NCBI GenBank assembly: GCA_050186825.1
Contig: JBFWYD010000021.1
Location: 75,039-139,038, forward strand
From: NORP233 sp050186825
Lineage (GTDB): Bacteria; Planctomycetota; J058
Direction of reading: 5' to 3'
DNA: 64,000 bases
Below the pieces are notes generated by a model. It ran no database searches. It saw only the letters and a list, made by a program, of their open reading frames with translations, and was not told where the DNA came from. The translations under genes were made by a program, and so were the position numbers. Positions within the stretch are counted from its first letter, which is position 1. Each line of letters starts with the position of its first letter. Positions 8,308-17,205 of this stretch are shown here, in pieces.

Positions 8308-9606
8308 ATGACCACGGACTGGCGGAGCATCTGCGAGCAGACCCGCGCGGCGCAGCGGCGGCTGGCGAGCGCGCCGGCGGCGGCGCGCGAGCGGGCCCTG
8401 AGCCGCGTGGCGGAGCTGCTCCAGGAGCGCGCGCAGGACCTCCTCGCCGAGAACGCGGCGGACCTCGCGGCCGCGCGGGAGGGCGCGCTGGCGGCGCCGC
8501 TCCTCGACCGGCTGGGGCTGAGCGCGAGCAAGCTCGCGACCCTGGGCGAGGGCGTGCGGCAGCTCGCGGCCCAGGACGACCCGCTCGGGCGCGCCCTCAA
8601 GCGCACTGAGCTCGATCAGGGCCTCGAGCTCGAGCAGGTCACGAGCCCGCTGGGCGTGATCCTCGTGATCTTCGAGAGCCGTCCCGACGCGGTGATCCAG
8701 ATCGGGGCCCTGGCCCTGCGCACCGGGAACGCGGTGCTGCTCAAGGGCGGGGCCGAGGCCCAGCGCAGCAACCAGGCGCTGGTGGCCTGCCTGCGCGACG
8801 CGCTCGCGGACGCGGGGCTCGACCCGGCGGCCGTGGTCGCGGTCCCCGGGCGCGAGGACGTGGGCGCGCTGCTGGCCCTCGACCAGCACGTGGACCTCGT
8901 GATCCCGCGCGGCTCGGGGGAGCTGGTGCGCGCGATCCAGGGCGCGACCCGGATCCCCGTGCTCGGACACGCCGAGGGCGTGTGCCACCTCTACCTCGAC
9001 GCCGCGGCCGACCCGGAGATGGCCGCGCGCCTGGCCGTGGACGGGAAGTGCGGCTACCCGGCGGCCTGCAACGCGACCGAGACCCTGCTCGTGCACAGGT
9101 CCTTCCTCCCGCACCTGGCCGGCGTGGGCGCGGCGCTGCGCGCGCGCGGGGTGCGGCTGCTCGCGGACGAGCCCGCCCGCGCGGCCCTGGGCGGCGAGGC
9201 CGAGGCGGCGACCGACGACGCCTGGGGGCACGAGTGGGGCGACCTGGTGCTCGCGGTCAAGACGGTCGAGGACCTCGAGGCGGCGATCGAGTGGATCCAC
9301 CGCCACGGGAGCGGGCACACCGACGCGATCGTGAGCGACGACCCGGACGCGGCCGCGCGCTTCCTGGGCGGGGTGGACTCTGCGTCCGTGTTCCACAACG
9401 CGAGCACGCGCTTCGCCGACGGCTACCGCTACGGGCTCGGGGCCGAAGTCGGGATCTCGACGGGGCGGATCCACGCGCGCGGGCCGGTGGGGGCCGAGGG
9501 GCTCCTGACCACGCGCTGGCTGCTGCGCGGGAGCGGGCAGGCCGCCGGCGACTACGGCCCGGGCAAGCGCGCGTTCACGCATCGCAGGCTGGAGGCGGAG
9601 CGATGA
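8308..9606 (+). CDS. proA: Gamma-glutamyl phosphate reductase
   Basis: 432 aa. NADPH-dependent reduction of gamma-glutamyl phosphate to glutamate semialdehyde, second step of proline synthesis. ATG 8308 has GGAG 7-10 bases upstream; the frame is open further 5' into the inverted repeat but that part is not protein-like. Family motifs: IFESRPDAVIQI, LKGGAEAQRSN, VIPRGSGELVRAIQ, HAEGVCHLYLD, and the catalytic cysteine in AACNATETLL (C254). The C-terminal GLGAEVGISTGRIHARGPVG motif is intact. The stop overlaps the start of the dehydrogenase gene in an ATGA. Confidence 0.97.
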   Translation: MTTDWRSICEQTRAAQRRLASAPAAARERALSRVAELLQERAQDLLAENAADLAAAREGALAAPLLDRLGLSASKLATLGEGVRQLAAQDDPLGRALKRTELDQGLELEQVTSPLGVILVIFESRPDAVIQIGALALRTGNAVLLKGGAEAQRSNQALVACLRDALADAGLDPAAVVAVPGREDVGALLALDQHVDLVIPRGSGELVRAIQGATRIPVLGHAEGVCHLYLDAAADPEMAARLAVDGKCGYPAACNATETLLVHRSFLPHLAGVGAALRARGVRLLADEPARAALGGEAEAATDDAWGHEWGDLVLAVKTVEDLEAAIEWIHRHGSGHTDAIVSDDPDAAARFLGGVDSASVFHNASTRFADGYRYGLGAEVGISTGRIHARGPVGAEGLLTTRWLLRGSGQAAGDYGPGKRAFTHRRLEAER

Positions 9607-10643
9607 GCCTGAGCGAGCTGGCGGCGCGGCTGGAGGCGCTGCACCTGTTCCACGACCGCGAGACGGGCCTCGTGGCCGCGATCGCCGTGGACGACACGCG
9701 CCTGGGGCCGCCGCGCGGCGGGACGCGCCTGCGCGCCTACCCCGACCTGCTGGACGGGGCGCGTGAGGCGGCGCGGCTGGCGCGCGGCATGACCTGCAAG
9801 TTCGCGATCCACGGGCTGCCCTTCGGCGGGGGCAAGGCCGTGCTGCTCCAGGACGAGGCGGGCGCGCGCGACCGCGCGCTGCTCGAGGCGCGGCTGCGCG
9901 CCTACGGGCGCTGCCTGGAGCGGCTGGGCGGCCACTTCGCGACCGGCCCCGACTTCGGGGTCGGCCCGGCCGAGGTGGCCGTGATCCGCGAGGTCACGCC
10001 CCTGGCCCTGGGCGAGCACGGCAGCCGCGCCGGGGAGGCCACGGCGGCCGGGGTGCGGGTCGCGCTCGAGCTGGCCCTGGCCGAGGCCGGCCGGGGCGTC
10101 GAGGGCGCCCGGATCGCGGTCCTGGGCGTGGGCGCCGTGGGCGGGCCCCTCGCGCGGCAGCTCGCGGCGCGCGGCGCGCGCCTGCTCCTGGCCGACCCCG
10201 ACCCGGCGCGGCTCGAGCCGCTCGCGGCCGAGCTCGGCGCGGAGACGGCGCCCGCCGCCGAGGCGCCCCTGGCCGAGGTCGACGCGCTGGCGCCCTGCGC
10301 GGTGGGTGAGCTCTTCGACCTGGCGACCGTGGCGCGGCTCCGCGCGCGCGTGGTCGTGGGCGCGGCCAACGATCAGCTCGTGGACGCGGGCGCGGCCGCG
10401 GCCGCGCTCGCGGCGCGCGGGATCGTGCACGTGCCCGACTACGTGGCCAACGGCGGCGCCGCGGTCGTCCTGAGCGCCAAGCTCACCGGCGGCGCCGAGG
10501 CCGAGGTCGAGGTCGCCGAGGCGCGGATCCGCGAGACGACCGCGCGCGTGCTGGCCCGCGCGCGCGCGCGCGACGAGACGCCCTGGGCGGCCGCGCTGGC
10601 GCTCGTGGACGAGGTGCTCGCGGGGGCGCGCCCGCAGGCGTGA
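9603..10643 (+). CDS. Glu/Leu/Phe/Val-type amino-acid dehydrogenase
   Basis: 346 aa, start ATG 9603 inside the proA stop. NAD(P)-dependent oxidative deamination of an amino acid or its reverse. The N-terminal dimerisation/catalytic half has PPRGGTRLR, MTCKFAIHGLPFGGGKAV with lysines K66 and K78, and TGPDFGVG near 116; the C-terminal Rossmann domain has VLGVGAVGGPLA (about 175-186) and ends with VPDYVANGGAA, typical of this family. Its length and the GLPFGGGKA motif are closer to leucine/valine dehydrogenases than to hexameric glutamate dehydrogenases, but the substrate cannot be fixed by eye. Coupling to proA suggests a link with glutamate/proline metabolism. Confidence 0.88.
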   Translation: MSLSELAARLEALHLFHDRETGLVAAIAVDDTRLGPPRGGTRLRAYPDLLDGAREAARLARGMTCKFAIHGLPFGGGKAVLLQDEAGARDRALLEARLRAYGRCLERLGGHFATGPDFGVGPAEVAVIREVTPLALGEHGSRAGEATAAGVRVALELALAEAGRGVEGARIAVLGVGAVGGPLARQLAARGARLLLADPDPARLEPLAAELGAETAPAAEAPLAEVDALAPCAVGELFDLATVARLRARVVVGAANDQLVDAGAAAAALAARGIVHVPDYVANGGAAVVLSAKLTGGAEAEVEVAEARIRETTARVLARARARDETPWAAALALVDEVLAGARPQA

Positions 10644-10732
10644 CCTGGCTCGCGACCGTGTGAAGGACGCTCTGGGCCCCGTCGAGAGGCGGTGGCCAAG
10701 CGAGCAAGGTCGTGTCGAGGACGCTCTGCGGG

Positions 10733-11014
10733 CTACCGGCGATCGCTGTAGCGCGCGGGCGACTCGGGGTCGTTCCTGCGGCGCGGGCCGCCGAGGCTGA
10801 AGCGGTGCGTGACCAGGAAGTGGCCGGCGCAGGCGCCGCCGATCATGCCGACCAGGGCGCCGAGGGGGCCCAGCCGCGCGGCGTTGGCCGCGGCCCGGCC
10901 GAGCACGCTCCCCAGCCCGCTGGCCACGATCTGATGCACGGCCGAGGCCTCGCGCGGCTCCACGTAGACGTAGGGCTCGAGGACCCGCTCGGGGGCGTCC
11001 ATGGGGTCGTTCAT
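10733..11014 (-). CDS. Small hypothetical protein with glycine-rich membrane segment
   Basis: 93 aa from ATG 11014. There is one hydrophobic stretch at about residues 46-66 with Gly-zipper spacing (LGPLGALVGMIGGACAGHF), preceded by an Ala/Gly helix and followed by a basic tail. It could be a small membrane or glycine-zipper protein. No family recognised and the ribosome binding site is weak, so an in-frame ATG five codons on is also possible. It converges with the amino-acid dehydrogenase gene; the 89 bases between them hold two copies of a GGACGCTCTG-containing phrase. Confidence 0.5.
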   Translation of the reverse strand: MNDPMDAPERVLEPYVYVEPREASAVHQIVASGLGSVLGRAAANAARLGPLGALVGMIGGACAGHFLVTHRFSLGGPRRRNDPESPARYSDRR

Positions 11015-11210
11015 GCCCGAAGTCTACGCCCGTGGTCTCCGAGGCGCCCGGGCCTGGGCGTCAGCCAATCCTCTGCGAAGGCGCCGAGCAGGTGGCTGTT
11101 TCGTGGCGCCCAGACTAGGGGCGGCAGCCGGAGCAGGACCGATTCTTGGGGCCGCGACCAGTCCAAGCCTTGGTCGGCCCCCCCCGCCACTTGGATCTCC
11201 ACTTCATTAG

Positions 11211-11305
11211 GACGGAAGCTCACGATTCCGAGAGGTCACAGGCCTGGCGACCTGGCCCTGCGAGTAGCGCTCCAGCGTGACCTCTCGGAATCTCGAGCTT
11301 CCGTC
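11211..11305. repeat. 95-bp long-stem palindrome upstream of a secreted-protein gene
   Basis: GACGGAAGCTC (11211-11221) and GATTCCGAGAGGTCAC (11224-11239) pair with their reverse complements at 11295-11305 and 11277-11292. That gives an inner 16-bp perfect stem and an outer 11-bp perfect stem separated by a 2-base mismatch, with a 37-base loop. It ends 57 bases before GTG 11363. It could be a miniature mobile element or a structured leader. The rest of the 348-base gap 11015-11362 shows no gene. Confidence 0.85.
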
Positions 11306-11362
11306 GCGAAACCAGGGACTGGTTCGTGCGTTCGGCCCCCTGAGAGACAGGAAGGGCATTCC

Positions 11363-12316
11363 GTGAAGCTGTGGACGACGAAGGGCGGCGCCGCGCTGGT
11401 GGCGACCGCGGGGGTGATCTTCGGCCTGAGCGCGACCGTGGTCGCGGCGCCCGCCGCCGAGGGCGGGGCGCTGCCCCGGATCGAGGGCGCGACCCCCAAG
11501 CCCGAGCAGGGCGCGAAGCCCGAGGACCAGAAGGCCAAGGAGGAGAAGGCCAAGGCCGACAAGGAGGCTCGCCAGAAGGCGGCCAAGGAGAAGGCGGAGC
11601 AGGCGCGCGCCGAGCGGCAGAAGGCGGCCCAGGAGCGCCAGCAGGCCAAGGGCCCCGACGCGGGGCGGCCGCTCGCCCCCGACACGCCCCAGGCCTTCGC
11701 GCTCTCGAAGCTCCTGCGCGCGCCCAGCCACTACGCCAAGGACGGCACGGTGCGCCTGGCCTACGACTTCACCGACCCCGACCTCTACGCCGACTGGGAC
11801 GCCGCGGGCTTCGCGGCGCTCGAGGGCCGGGCCGGGCCGGTGTGGCAGAAGCACCGCCTGGCCAACAAGAAGCCGACCCACCTGGCTCTGAGCGTTTCGT
11901 CGAGCGGGCGGGGCTGGTTCCTGCACAAGCTGGCGCTCGGCGCCAGCTACGAGCTGCGCTTCGAGCTGACCGTGGATCGCATGAGCTCCACCTCGGACCT
12001 GTGCTTCGTGGTCGGCGGCGCGGCCCTGCGCTTCGGCGCCCAGCCGCTCGCGCACCAGCGCGGCCGCCTGAGCGCGCTCCGCGACGCGCGCCTCGACCCC
12101 GCGGCGCGCGAGGCCTTCGCCGGCGGCGGCCGGGTCAGCGTGCGCCTCGTGGTGCGCGACGGCGAGCTGACCGGCTACGTGAACGGCAAGCAGGTGGCGC
12201 AGACCCGGCGCCTCTCGGAGCGGCTGGACGGCCGCTTCGGCCTCTACTGCGCCGGCCTGAACCTCAAGCTCTTCCGCTGCGAGGTGCTGGGCGCCCTGGA
12301 CGCCACCAAGCTATAG
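11363..12316 (+). CDS. Exported protein with coiled coil and lectin-like domain
   Basis: 317 aa. GTG 11363 has AGGAAGGG about 8 bases upstream and begins a signal peptide (about residues 1-31, cleaved near VVAAPA). Residues 45-95 are Lys/Glu/Ala/Gln-rich and should form a charged coiled coil. The remaining 210 residues (from AFALSKLL) have the strand pattern of concanavalin-A-like or DUF1080-type domains: LAYDFTDPDLYADWDA, FLHKLALGASYELRFELTV, VRLVVRDGELTGYVNGKQV and FGLYCAGLNLKLFRCEV. Such domains bind carbohydrate or act as scaffold. Function unknown. The last codons overlap the candidate -10 box of ridA. Confidence 0.75.
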   Translation: MKLWTTKGGAALVATAGVIFGLSATVVAAPAAEGGALPRIEGATPKPEQGAKPEDQKAKEEKAKADKEARQKAAKEKAEQARAERQKAAQERQQAKGPDAGRPLAPDTPQAFALSKLLRAPSHYAKDGTVRLAYDFTDPDLYADWDAAGFAALEGRAGPVWQKHRLANKKPTHLALSVSSSGRGWFLHKLALGASYELRFELTVDRMSSTSDLCFVVGGAALRFGAQPLAHQRGRLSALRDARLDPAAREAFAGGGRVSVRLVVRDGELTGYVNGKQVAQTRRLSERLDGRFGLYCAGLNLKLFRCEVLGALDATKL

Positions 12317-12317
12317 T
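12312..12317 (+). promoter_or_regulatory. Candidate -10 box TATAGT before ridA
   Basis: TATAGT overlaps the stop codon of the upstream gene and lies 27 bases before the ridA ATG, with CTGGAGG between. The best match to TATAAT (5 of 6) in this region; -35 not clear. Confidence 0.4.
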
Positions 12318-12344
12318 CCGCGCCCTCTAACTGGAGGACGTGCG

Positions 12345-12719
12345 ATGGAATCGATCGAGACCCAGGGCGCCCCGGCGGCGATCGGCCCCTACAGCCAGGC
12401 GATCCGCGCCGGCGACTTCCTGTTCTGCTCGGGCCAGATCCCCCTCACGCCCGAGGGTCAGCTGGTCGAGGGCGACGTCGCCGCGCAGACCCGGCAGGTG
12501 CTCCAGAACCTCTCGGCTGTGCTCGAGGCCGGGGGCGCCAGCCTCTCGACGGTGGTCAAGACCACGGTGTTCCTCAAGTCCATGGGCGACTTCGCGGCCA
12601 TGAACGAGGTCTACGCCGAGGAGTTCGGCGGGCACAGCCCCGCCCGCGCCACGGTCGAGGTCGCGCGCCTGCCCAAGGACGTGAAGGTCGAGATCGACGC
12701 GGTCGCCGTCTGCGAGTGA
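12345..12719 (+). CDS. ridA: RidA-family enamine/imine deaminase
   Basis: 124 aa from ATG 12345 with CTGGAGG eight bases upstream. Hydrolyses reactive 2-aminoacrylate and related enamines from PLP enzymes in the cytosol. Seen: GPYSQAI (14-20), FCSGQIPL (27-34), LEAGGASLSTVVKTTVFL (60-77), the substrate-binding arginine R101 in SPARATVEV and E116 in VKVEIDA. Length and motifs are complete. The nuclease-domain gene follows after 75 bases. Confidence 0.95.
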   Translation: MESIETQGAPAAIGPYSQAIRAGDFLFCSGQIPLTPEGQLVEGDVAAQTRQVLQNLSAVLEAGGASLSTVVKTTVFLKSMGDFAAMNEVYAEEFGGHSPARATVEVARLPKDVKVEIDAVAVCE

Positions 12720-12794
12720 GCCGCGCGCGCCCTGCGCGCGCGCGTTGACAGCATCTCCGGCTGCGGGCACGATGCCGCGACCTGCGAGGTAGGC

Positions 12795-13391
12795 ATGCCG
12801 GAGACGCTCCACAAGATCCGCATCAAGAAGGTCCTGGGCCCGATCAACGCGGGCACGGCCGTGCTCCTCGGCAACGAGGACAAGACCTTCGTGATGTTCA
12901 TCGGCACCTACGAGGGCGCGGCGATCCTCCGGGAGATCAACGACGAGAAGCCGCCGCGCCCCATGACGCACGACCTGCTCGACTTCGTGCTGACCGGCTT
13001 CGAGATCGAGATCGAGAAGGTCGTGATCTCGAGCATCGTCGACAACACCTTCTGCGCCACGCTGGTCCTCAAGCAGCGCTGCAAGGACGGCGAGGAGTGG
13101 AGCGGGCGCCGCAACGAGGTGCACATCGACGCTCGCCCCTCGGACTGCCTGGTCCTGGCGCTCAAGCGCAACGTCGACATCTACGCCACCGACGACGTGC
13201 TCGAGAAGGTCCACGACATCTCGGACGGCCTCCAGCTCCAGGGCGGCACCCCCAGCGCCCCCGCCGTCCCCTTCGGCCTCAAGGAGCTCGACCTCTCCGG
13301 CCTCGGCGGCGAGGACTCCGGCTTCCCCTTCGGGGGCGAGGGCGAAGGCGAGGACGACTCGGACGCCGACGCGGACAGCGACTCCGACTAG
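12795..13391 (+). CDS. Bifunctional nuclease (DUF151/BFN) domain protein
   Basis: 198 aa from ATG 12795 (GAGGT 5-9 bases upstream). The BFN domain covers residues 1-145: TAVLLGNEDKTFVMFIGTYEGAAI, RPMTHDLLDFVL, a VVISSIVDNTFCATLVL strand pair and IDARPSDCLVLALKRNVDIY, the hallmark DARPSDAxALA motif in slightly divergent form. Plant and thermophile members show DNase/RNase activity; the bacterial role is unclear. The C-terminal 35 residues are very acidic (Asp/Ser/Glu), an extension seen in several proteins of this window. Stands alone before a repeat-rich gap. Confidence 0.88.
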   Translation: MPETLHKIRIKKVLGPINAGTAVLLGNEDKTFVMFIGTYEGAAILREINDEKPPRPMTHDLLDFVLTGFEIEIEKVVISSIVDNTFCATLVLKQRCKDGEEWSGRRNEVHIDARPSDCLVLALKRNVDIYATDDVLEKVHDISDGLQLQGGTPSAPAVPFGLKELDLSGLGGEDSGFPFGGEGEGEDDSDADADSDSD

Positions 13392-13410
13392 GGAGGTCGC
13401 TTCCCCTCCG

Positions 13411-13830
13411 GATAGGAACGTCAAGGCGCAAAGCCGAGTCGTGGGCTCAGCGCCGCAGGACGGCGCGGCTTACGAGCTCCGGGTGGAACGCCGCGCGCGG
13501 GTTGCGAAGGCCCTCCAGAGAGGGAACGCCCGGGGCGGGTCGCGAAGGCCTTCCGGAGAGGGAACGTCCAGGGCGGGTTGGTCGAGCCTCTTCAGAGGAT
13601 AGGAACGCCAAGACGCGAAGTCGAAAGGATCGGGTCCTGGGATCAGCACCGCAGGCGCCAAGGCCGAGGAGACGCCAAGGTGCGGTTGGCGAGGCTGGAA
13701 CGGGCTCCGACCACAAGGTCGGGTCGAGGAGGCCTTCTTCAGAGAGAGGGAGCCGCGGGCGGGTTGCGAAGGCTTCCAGAGAGGGAACGCCGGGGCGGGT
13801 CGAGGGGCCGCGCCAGGTCCTTCAGAGCCA
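13411..13830. repeat. Degenerate 40-50-bp tandem repeat region
   Basis: The 553-base gap 13392-13944 contains about six degenerate copies of a unit with GGAACGCC, a GGGCGGGTTGCGAAGGC core and TTCCAGAGAG, starting near 13474, 13521, 13560, 13602, 13735 and 13782. Parts also match the AACGCAAAGACGC phrase found at 36396. No gene was found here; the last 110 bases hold a candidate -10 box TATCCT (13905-13910) and the GGGGAGG of the next gene. Confidence 0.7.
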
Positions 13831-13944
13831 GGGCACGTAGCTCGAACCTCGTGGCCTGTTCTCCCGGAGCTCCCAGGGCCGCCCCAACCGCTCCCTTCCC
13901 CCGCTATCCTCTCCCCCCGCCCGATCCGGGGCGGGGAGGCCTGT

Positions 13945-16900
13945 GTGACGACGGCGAGCGCGCGCCCGAGACGGGCCGAGGAGGTGGTCCTCCACGAGGT
14001 TCCCTCGGAGCGCGAGGGCACGCGCTACGTGCTCGAGCACACCGGCCACGGCCAGGCCCTGGACCTGCCGCTGGGCGAGGGCGACGCCTTCGTGTGGGCG
14101 CGGCTCGACGGCGAGCACAGCCTCGAGCAGATCGGGGCCGAGTACCTCGAGGAGTTCGGCGCGATCCACCCCGACCTCTCCGGGCTGGTGGACCGGCTGC
14201 GCGCGGCGGAGCTGCTCAGCGGCGAGACGGCGGAGCGCTCGCCCGACGCCCTGACCCTCGGCGAGCGGCTGGCCCGGCTGGCGGGCGTGATCACCATGAT
14301 CCGGCTCCCGATCCCGCTCACCCAGCACCTGTGGCGCGCGATCGGGAAGGTCGCGGCGCCCTTCTACATGACCGGGACCGGGGTCCTGGCCCTGCTCGTG
14401 GGCGCCCTGGGGCTCGGCGCCGCGCTGACCGGGACCCTGGCCGAGCACGGGCCGCTGCCGCTCTTGCACTGGCCCGAGTCGCGGAACCTGCTCCTGGGGC
14501 TCCTGTCCCTGCTGGGCCTGAACCTCGCGGTCGACCTGTTCGAGGCGGTGGCCCAGGTGGCCGTGCTCGCGCGCGGCAAGCGCGCCCCCGGGCGGGTCGG
14601 GCTGTCCTTCGACCTGGGCGTGCCCGGGATCTACATGGAGACGCCCGACGCGGCGCTGCTCGACGTCGAGCGGCGGGTGCGGCTGCTGCTCGCGCCCCTG
14701 ATCAGCGCGGCCTTCGTGGGCGGCGCGGCGACGCTCCTCTACTGGGTCGCCACCCAGCGCGGTGACCTGCTCCCGGCGCTCACCGGCCCGCTGCCGCGCG
14801 CCCTCCTGCACAAGCTGGCCTGGGTGGCCTGGCTGCGCTGCGCCGTGCACAGCAACCCGCTCGGCCCCTCACCCTGCTACGACGCGCTGAGCGCCTGGTG
14901 GAGCGTGCACCGCCTGCGCGAGCAGGCCTGGCGCTTCCTCCGCAACGGCCTCGACCTCGACGGGCGCCCCGGCTTCGACCGGCGCGAGCAGCAGGTGCTC
15001 CTCTACCTGGGCATGATCGTGGTCTACGCGCTCGGCGTGGCCCAGCTGGGCGTGGTCCTCCTGCGCGGGGAGCTGCTCCCGCTCTGGGACCTGGCCCAGG
15101 CCACCGGGGCGCGCGGCGACCTGATCGTGCTCGGCGCGCTGCTGGTGGTGGTCCTGCTGCCGACCCTGCTCGCGTTGAGCGGCGGGGCCCTGCTCCTGCT
15201 CCAGGCCACGGCCCAGGCGCTCGAGGGCAGCGAGATCTTCGAGGGCCCCGCGCGCCAGGCCGCCCTGTTCGCGGCGCTGTCCGCGGCGACGGCCGTGGCC
15301 CCCGCGGCGCTCGGGCTGGGGCCCAACAGCCTGGGCCTGGTCCTGCTCTGGCCGCTGGCGGCCCTGCTCGCGCTCGCGACCGCGGGGGCGGGCGCGCGCC
15401 TGGCGCGGATCGCGGGCAACGGCTGGGGCACGCTCGGCGGGCACGCCCTGACCCTGGCGGGGCTGGCGCTGCTCGGCTGGACCTGCCTCGAGGCCCAGGC
15501 CCACGCCCAGCAGGCCCTGATGGGCGAGAGCTCGCTCCTGGTCGGCTACGGGGTGCTGCGCGCCTTCGGGCTGGCGGCCGCGCTGGCCGTGGGGGCCGCG
15601 GGGCTGTCGTGGGGCGTGCTCGAGGCCTTCCGCTGGGCCCCGGGCGGCGCCACCTCGCGCACCGTGATCGGGCTGGCCGCGCTCTGGCTCCTGGCGTCGG
15701 TCGCCTGGCGCGAGGGCGTCGAGGTCGCTGCCGGCGCGCTGGCGCTGGCCGCCGCCCTGGCGGGCGCGACCAGCGCCGTGGCCGCGCTGGGGAGCCGTCG
15801 CTGGCCCGGCCTGCTCCTGGCGGGCGCCGGCTTCGGGGTGTGGGGCGGAGCGCTGCTCAGCGCGCATCGTCTGCCCTCCTTCCAGCGGGTCGAGGGCCTC
15901 CTGTGGTGCGGGATCCACTTCCCGCTGCTGGCGGCCGGCCTGCTGGCCGGGGCCGCCTGGACCCTGGCCCAGGCGCGCCTGGCGCCGCTCGACCTGCCCG
16001 CCCACGGCGAGGCGCTCCCGCGCGAGCCCGAGCCTGGGCAGGCCGCCCCGCGCGCCGACCTGGTCGCGCTGGGCTGGGTGCTGCGCGGCCTGATCGCGGG
16101 CGCCCGCCAGGCGCTCGGGGTCGGGGCCTGCCGCGCGATCCAGCGCGCCGTGCGCGAGCACGGCCTGGCGGCCACGGCCACGGGCTACGAGGACTTGGGC
16201 GGCGACGCCGACCCGCTCGCGCGCCGCCTGGGGCTGGCGGTGGTCCGCGCCTACCAGGAGGTCAGCGACCGCGGCGGCGACGCGCTGGCGGAGCGCCTGA
16301 TCGGCGCCCTGGCCCAGCGCCTGCCCGCGCGCGCGCACGAGGCCCTGCGCGGGAACGGGGCCACGCTCCTCCCCGAGCTGGGCGCGCTCCAGGACGTGCT
16401 CCCCAGCGAGCGCGCGCGCCTGCTCCGGCGCGTCGTGCACTTCACCGACTTCTCCCCCGAGGCCCTGGCCGAGCTGGCCGACCTGGTCGGCTGCCGCCTG
16501 GCCCGCGCGGACGAGGTCCTGATCCGCCAGGGCGACGAGGGCGACACCTTCTTCGTGCTCGTCTCGGGGCGGGCGCGCGTGATCGTCGAGGACGCCACGG
16601 GCGAGGAGCGCGTGGTCGCGCGGCTCGGCCCGGACGACGCCTTCGGGGAGGCGGCGCTCCTGACCCACGAGCCGCGCTCGGCCACGGTGTGGATCGAGCG
16701 CGACGCGCTGCTGCTGACCCTGGAGCGCGAGACCTTCGCCGCCTTCCTGCGCGAGCGGCGCGAGCTGCTCCAGGCGGTGTTCGCCCGCCAGGCCGACCTG
16801 AGCCTGGTGCGCGAGGTGCCGCTCTTCGCGCACCTCAACGGCGGCCAGGTGACCGCCCTCTGCCGGCGCTTCGCCCCGCTCCGCGTCGAGCCCGAGGACG

Positions 16901-17205
16901 AGGTGATCCGCCAGGGCGACGTGGGCGACCGCTTCTACCTGATCCGCGAGGGGCGCTTCGAGGTGCGCCACGACGGCGCCACCGTGGCCACCCTCGGGCG
17001 CGGCGAGTATTTCGGCGAGATCGCGCTGCTCCAGGACGTGCCGCGCACGGCCAGCGTCGTGGCCGAGGGCGAGGGCGAGCTGCTCGCGCTCGGGCGCGAC
17101 GACTTCCGCTCGCTGCTGGGCGGGGTCACGGCCGAGCGGCTGGCGCGGCGCACGCGCCAGCGCCTGGACGAGCTGGGGGCGTCTGGGGGCGGAGGCCGCG
17201 CGTGA
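13945..17205 (+). CDS. Inactive site-2-protease-like membrane protein with two cNMP domains
   Basis: 1,086 aa from GTG 13945 (GGGGAGG 8 bases upstream). Order: PqqD-like winged domain (about 22-95, LDLPLGEGDAFVWARLDG), a long membrane region of about 14-16 helices (about 135-690), a soluble helical part, and two cyclic-nucleotide-binding domains (about 820-930 and 945-1060; each with an IRQGD.GD.F and FGEAALL or FGEIALL signature). The first membrane part aligns by eye with M50-family peptide proteases of the PqqD-S2P type: GVPGIYMETPDA and SNPLGPSPCYDALS..LREQAWRFL. However, the HExxH position reads FEAVAQ (199-204) and the NP..DGY aspartate position reads GPSP (307-310), so it should be non-proteolytic. 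Probably a cNMP-responsive membrane sensor. Coupled to the next gene by GTGA. Confidence 0.7.
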   Translation: MTTASARPRRAEEVVLHEVPSEREGTRYVLEHTGHGQALDLPLGEGDAFVWARLDGEHSLEQIGAEYLEEFGAIHPDLSGLVDRLRAAELLSGETAERSPDALTLGERLARLAGVITMIRLPIPLTQHLWRAIGKVAAPFYMTGTGVLALLVGALGLGAALTGTLAEHGPLPLLHWPESRNLLLGLLSLLGLNLAVDLFEAVAQVAVLARGKRAPGRVGLSFDLGVPGIYMETPDAALLDVERRVRLLLAPLISAAFVGGAATLLYWVATQRGDLLPALTGPLPRALLHKLAWVAWLRCAVHSNPLGPSPCYDALSAWWSVHRLREQAWRFLRNGLDLDGRPGFDRREQQVLLYLGMIVVYALGVAQLGVVLLRGELLPLWDLAQATGARGDLIVLGALLVVVLLPTLLALSGGALLLLQATAQALEGSEIFEGPARQAALFAALSAATAVAPAALGLGPNSLGLVLLWPLAALLALATAGAGARLARIAGNGWGTLGGHALTLAGLALLGWTCLEAQAHAQQALMGESSLLVGYGVLRAFGLAAALAVGAAGLSWGVLEAFRWAPGGATSRTVIGLAALWLLASVAWREGVEVAAGALALAAALAGATSAVAALGSRRWPGLLLAGAGFGVWGGALLSAHRLPSFQRVEGLLWCGIHFPLLAAGLLAGAAWTLAQARLAPLDLPAHGEALPREPEPGQAAPRADLVALGWVLRGLIAGARQALGVGACRAIQRAVREHGLAATATGYEDLGGDADPLARRLGLAVVRAYQEVSDRGGDALAERLIGALAQRLPARAHEALRGNGATLLPELGALQDVLPSERARLLRRVVHFTDFSPEALAELADLVGCRLARADEVLIRQGDEGDTFFVLVSGRARVIVEDATGEERVVARLGPDDAFGEAALLTHEPRSATVWIERDALLLTLERETFAAFLRERRELLQAVFARQADLSLVREVPLFAHLNGGQVTALCRRFAPLRVEPEDEVIRQGDVGDRFYLIREGRFEVRHDGATVATLGRGEYFGEIALLQDVPRTASVVAEGEGELLALGRDDFRSLLGGVTAERLARRTRQRLDELGASGGGGRA

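Noticed and set aside
14869..16971. A 700-codon open frame on the minus strand
   Set aside because: It lies fully antisense to the well-supported cNMP-domain membrane protein, and its translation is the Gln/Glu/Ala/Arg-rich composition typical of GC-rich antisense frames. Same reasoning applies to the long antisense frames at 5698-6768, 8245-9582, 20510-23872 and 42437-45370.
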